Below, piece after piece: positions 63,169 to 64,000 of a stretch of DNA of 64,000 nucleotides (position 1 is its first letter; each line of letters begins with the position of its first letter). Both the position numbers and the translations under genes were made by a program. Origin of the DNA: Cohnella terricola (GTDB taxonomy: Bacteria > Bacillota > Bacilli > Paenibacillales > Paenibacillaceae). The notes below the pieces were generated by a model. The model did no database searches. It had not been told where the DNA came from and saw nothing but the letters and a program-made list of their open reading frames with translations. The stretch lies in assembly GCF_007786475.1 (NCBI RefSeq), contig NZ_VNJJ01000006.1:300902-364901 (forward strand), in the 5' to 3' direction.

Positions 63169-63666
63169 TTAAAATGGCAAATCATCGTCCGATATGTCTA
63201 TCGGTCGCCCGTCGTCGGCGAAAGGATCGTTGCTGCCGCTATTGCGAGAGCCAGAGCTGCGGTTGCCACCGCTATATCCACTGCCGCCGCTTGCGCTCGG
63301 AGCTCCGCCGAAGCTTTCGTCCCGAGCCTGCCCGCCGCTCTCGCGGTTGGCCGATTCCAGGAATCGAACGTTATCGGCAATCACTTCCGTCACATATACG
63401 CGTCGGCCTTCGTTGTTCTCGTAGTTGCGCACTTGAATGCGTCCTTCTACAGCGGCCAAACGGCCTTTACGAAGATAATTGGCGCACGTCTCGGCCAGCT
63501 GTCTCCAAGTTACGATCGGGATAAAGTCCGCTTCTCTTTCTTCACGATTACCGGAGAAAGAACGGTCTACCGCCAGCGTAAACTGAGTAACGGCGACGCC
63601 TTGAGGCGTGTAGCGCAATTCGGGATCCTTGGTCAGGCGCCCTATGAGAATGACTCGATTCAACAT
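63169..63666 (-). CDS. ssb: single-stranded DNA-binding protein
   Basis: 165 residues. The OB-fold domain covers 1-105 (MLNRVILIGRLTKDPELRYT, then AVEGRIQVRNYENNEGRRVY). A Gly/Ser-rich flexible linker leads to the acidic C-terminal tip DISDDDLPF, which recruits repair and replication proteins. It lies between rpsF and rpsR, the standard Firmicute arrangement. Confidence 0.97.
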   Translation of the reverse strand: MLNRVILIGRLTKDPELRYTPQGVAVTQFTLAVDRSFSGNREEREADFIPIVTWRQLAETCANYLRKGRLAAVEGRIQVRNYENNEGRRVYVTEVIADNVRFLESANRESGGQARDESFGGAPSASGGSGYSGGNRSSGSRNSGSNDPFADDGRPIDISDDDLPF

Positions 63667-63734
63667 CGCGGCTTCCCTCCACTAGACATGACATTAGGCT
63701 TGAGGCGGACATCCGCCCGGTGCTGTGCGGTTAA

Positions 63735-64000
63735 TTACGCGGTTTGTTCTCTGACGACCATATGACGAATGATTTCGTCCGTAATCTTCAGAACGCGCTC
63801 AAGTTCCGTCACGATTTCCGACGTTCCCTTGAAATGAACCAACACATACGTCCCCTCGCGGTGCTTGTTGATCTCGTAAGCCAAACGACGTTTACCCATG
63901 ATGTCGTGCTTTACGATCTCTCCGCCGTTCCCGATGATGCCCTGGAATTTCTCCGTGACAGCTTGAACGGTTTCTTGTTCCACGTCCGGACGGATGATGT
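63735..64000 (-). CDS. rpsF: 30S ribosomal protein S6 (start outside window)
   Basis: The frame is open to the end of the window and reads IIRPDVEQETVQAV at the right edge, so the first residues of S6 lie beyond 64000. The visible 82 codons and a few before them include NGGEIVKHDIMGKRRLAYEI and GTYVLVHFKG, all S6 hallmarks. First gene of the operon with ssb and rpsR. Confidence 0.95.
   Translation of the reverse strand, partial: IIRPDVEQETVQAVTEKFQGIIGNGGEIVKHDIMGKRRLAYEINKHREGTYVLVHFKGTSEIVTELERVLKITDEIIRHMVVREQTA

Noticed and set aside
1-64000. tRNA, rRNA, complete insertion sequence or prophage
   Set aside because: I looked on both strands for cloverleaf-like segments, transposase motifs and phage genes and found none that I could support.

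Overview
The window looks like a chromosomal segment of a spore-forming Firmicute of the Paenibacillaceae (Paenibacillus/Cohnella-like). The evidence is moderately GC-rich coding sequence, strong AGGAGG-type ribosome binding sites, Bacillus-type Fur and Pur boxes, and gene blocks that sit just to one side of oriC in Firmicutes: walR-walK-yycH-yycI-walJ-htrA, yybS-gdpP-rplI-dnaB-purA and rpsF-ssb-rpsR. Most genes are on the minus strand, as expected for a left replichore near the origin. The family-level placement is inference.

Layout. 1-4.1 kb is a more AT-rich accessory stretch: a truncated beta-lactamase-fold hydrolase, an MFS transporter behind a palindromic operator candidate, and a GNAT acetyltransferase. 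4.1-11 kb holds rlmH, ywbE, a TetR/efflux-type membrane protein divergent pair, a CHASE-GGDEF-EAL protein and a DEAD-box helicase. 11.1-14.5 kb holds a three-gene operon around an SPFH protein with five C-terminal zinc ribbons, followed by a DUF1540 mini-gene. 14.6-20.9 kb holds potABCD with a trailing gluconokinase gene, and a PP2C-like phosphatase. 21.2-25.4 kb is a BmrC/BmrD-type ABC exporter preceded by a long leader with a 29-codon peptide, a matching antiterminator segment and two terminators. 25.6-28.9 kb holds a split ThrE-type exporter, a CxxH/CxxC mini-protein and HtrA.

28.9-37 kb is the WalRK cell-wall regulon core plus a G5/LysM/M23 endopeptidase. 37-43.2 kb is a ferric-siderophore ABC operon with a perfect Fur box and a Btr-like AraC activator. 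43.3-47.1 kb is opuA (glycine betaine uptake) divergent from a GbsR-family regulator. 47.9-54.5 kb is purA (with two Pur boxes), dnaB, rplI, gdpP, yybS and a MazG-like gene. 54.6-64 kb holds an anchored amidohydrolase-like protein with altered metal ligands, a CBS protein, an LCP ligase, an ABC-2 transporter, alr-ddl and the rpsF-ssb-rpsR operon.

The structure least explained by genes is a dispersed repeat family built from paired CGATG-N5-CATCG hairpins. It occurs at three intergenic loci (about 11.1-11.5, 20.9-21.1 and 47.2-47.8 kb). The last is a six-unit tandem array with a 113-114 bp period. I see no tRNA, rRNA, CRISPR array or complete mobile element.
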